Below, one piece after another: positions 51,094 through 51,230 of a stretch of 51,230 bases of DNA. The number at the start of each line of letters is the position of its first letter. Within the stretch, counting starts at the first letter, position 1. Source of the stretch: Saprospirales bacterium (GTDB lineage: Bacteria; Bacteroidota; Bacteroidia; Chitinophagales; Saprospiraceae); contig PAAY01000016.1 of assembly GCA_002698985.1 (NCBI GenBank), positions 1 to 51,230 on the forward strand, written 5' to 3'. Under the pieces are notes generated by a model. The model searched no databases and had not been told where the DNA came from. It saw only the letters and a list, made by a program, of their open reading frames with translations. Position numbers and translations under genes: made by a program.

Positions 51094-51230
51094 AGAGCCG
51101 GTTTAGATTTTCATGCTTGAGCGAAAGCGAACAAATTTTATTCTGAACGAGGCAAATTTTGCAGGCGGATACGGGTAATCCGGCGAAAAATTTAACGAAG
51201 TGCAGGATAAAATTGGCCGCTTGCAGCCAA
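51094..51230 (+). repeat. Right copy of the inverted terminal/dispersed repeat (runs off the window)
   Basis: The first 92 bases are the reverse complement of 1-92 (89 matches). The copy continues for at least 45 more bases to the window end, so the element is at least 137 bp. It starts 6 bases after the terminator T-run. In both copies the same end lies nearest an upstream gene stop. Confidence 0.85.

Noticed and set aside
51113-51178. Short 21-codon frame inside the right end repeat
   Set aside because: The left copy has a TGA after five codons in the same frame, so the element is not under coding constraint.
1-51230. The inverted end repeats as terminal inverted repeats of a 51-kb transposon
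   Set aside because: No transposase or integrase is present and the content is core metabolism; a contig broken at a dispersed repeat fits better.

Overview
The window reads as a chromosomal segment of a free-living Bacteroidota bacterium, most likely of the Saprospiria/Lewinella type. The support is the family content: type IX secretion (T9SS) C-terminal sorting domains, a SprB-repeat adhesin, PorP/SprF and PorV/PorQ family outer-membrane proteins, a gliding-type C-terminal domain, the Bacteroidota-typical DUF3098, DUF2795 and DUF6089 proteins, an effector-associated-like N-terminus on a TPR protein, TAnnTTTG promoter elements and little sign of Shine-Dalgarno sequences. The species placement is inference. 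No tRNA, rRNA, CRISPR array, insertion sequence or prophage gene was found. The two window ends carry the same repeat in inverted orientation (89 of 92 bases identical by hand), so the window may be one whole assembly contig broken at a dispersed repeat.

Layout. 0-6 kb: RlpA, then mnmA-lipoprotein-rimM, then an HhH/coiled-coil membrane protein and an OmpA-like protein. 5.6-9.7 kb: a tight minus-strand cluster (in order of transcription: coiled-coil membrane protein, FtsX, DUF3098, UppP, TruB, YigZ) that combines division, lipid-carrier recycling and tRNA modification. 9.8-24.7 kb: lipoprotein 5'-nucleotidase, acetoacetate-CoA ligase, RluA-type synthase, UbiX-type prenyltransferase, thioredoxin-like protein, a degenerate hybrid histidine kinase, isoaspartyl peptidase/asparaginase, ProC, a DUF6089 barrel, PyrF, NifU-type and Mrp Fe-S proteins, and a RibF that runs in frame into a family 2 glycosyltransferase. 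24.7-30 kb: Kazal-domain protein, outer-membrane barrel, WaaA, alkaline phosphatase, acyl-CoA dehydrogenase.

30-51 kb is richer in surface and accessory functions: three T9SS cargo proteins (417, 666 and 1668 aa), a PorV/PorQ family protein, PorP/SprF, an SPFH/HIR-type protein, a TPR protein with an EAD-like N-terminus, a membrane-anchored DNA/RNA nuclease next to a HerA-like ATPase, nucleotide-sugar enzymes RfbB and UDP-glucuronate decarboxylase, CoaE, a small beta-helix-like protein and a DUF2795 protein.

The most unusual signals are at DNA level. An 11-mer (TCGCTTCGCAA) occurs eight times exactly, in different reading frames and in intergenic DNA. Short tandem arrays with 8-, 9- and 10-bp periods fill several intergenic gaps, and one runs through a stop codon while another reaches a start codon. 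A compact inverted-repeat RNA-like structure lies near 50.58 kb. The leading protein-level oddities are the pseudo-histidine kinase, the RibF-glycosyltransferase fusion (possibly a one-base sequencing artefact) and the EAD-like/TPR membrane protein. All counts here were made by eye and no database search was run.
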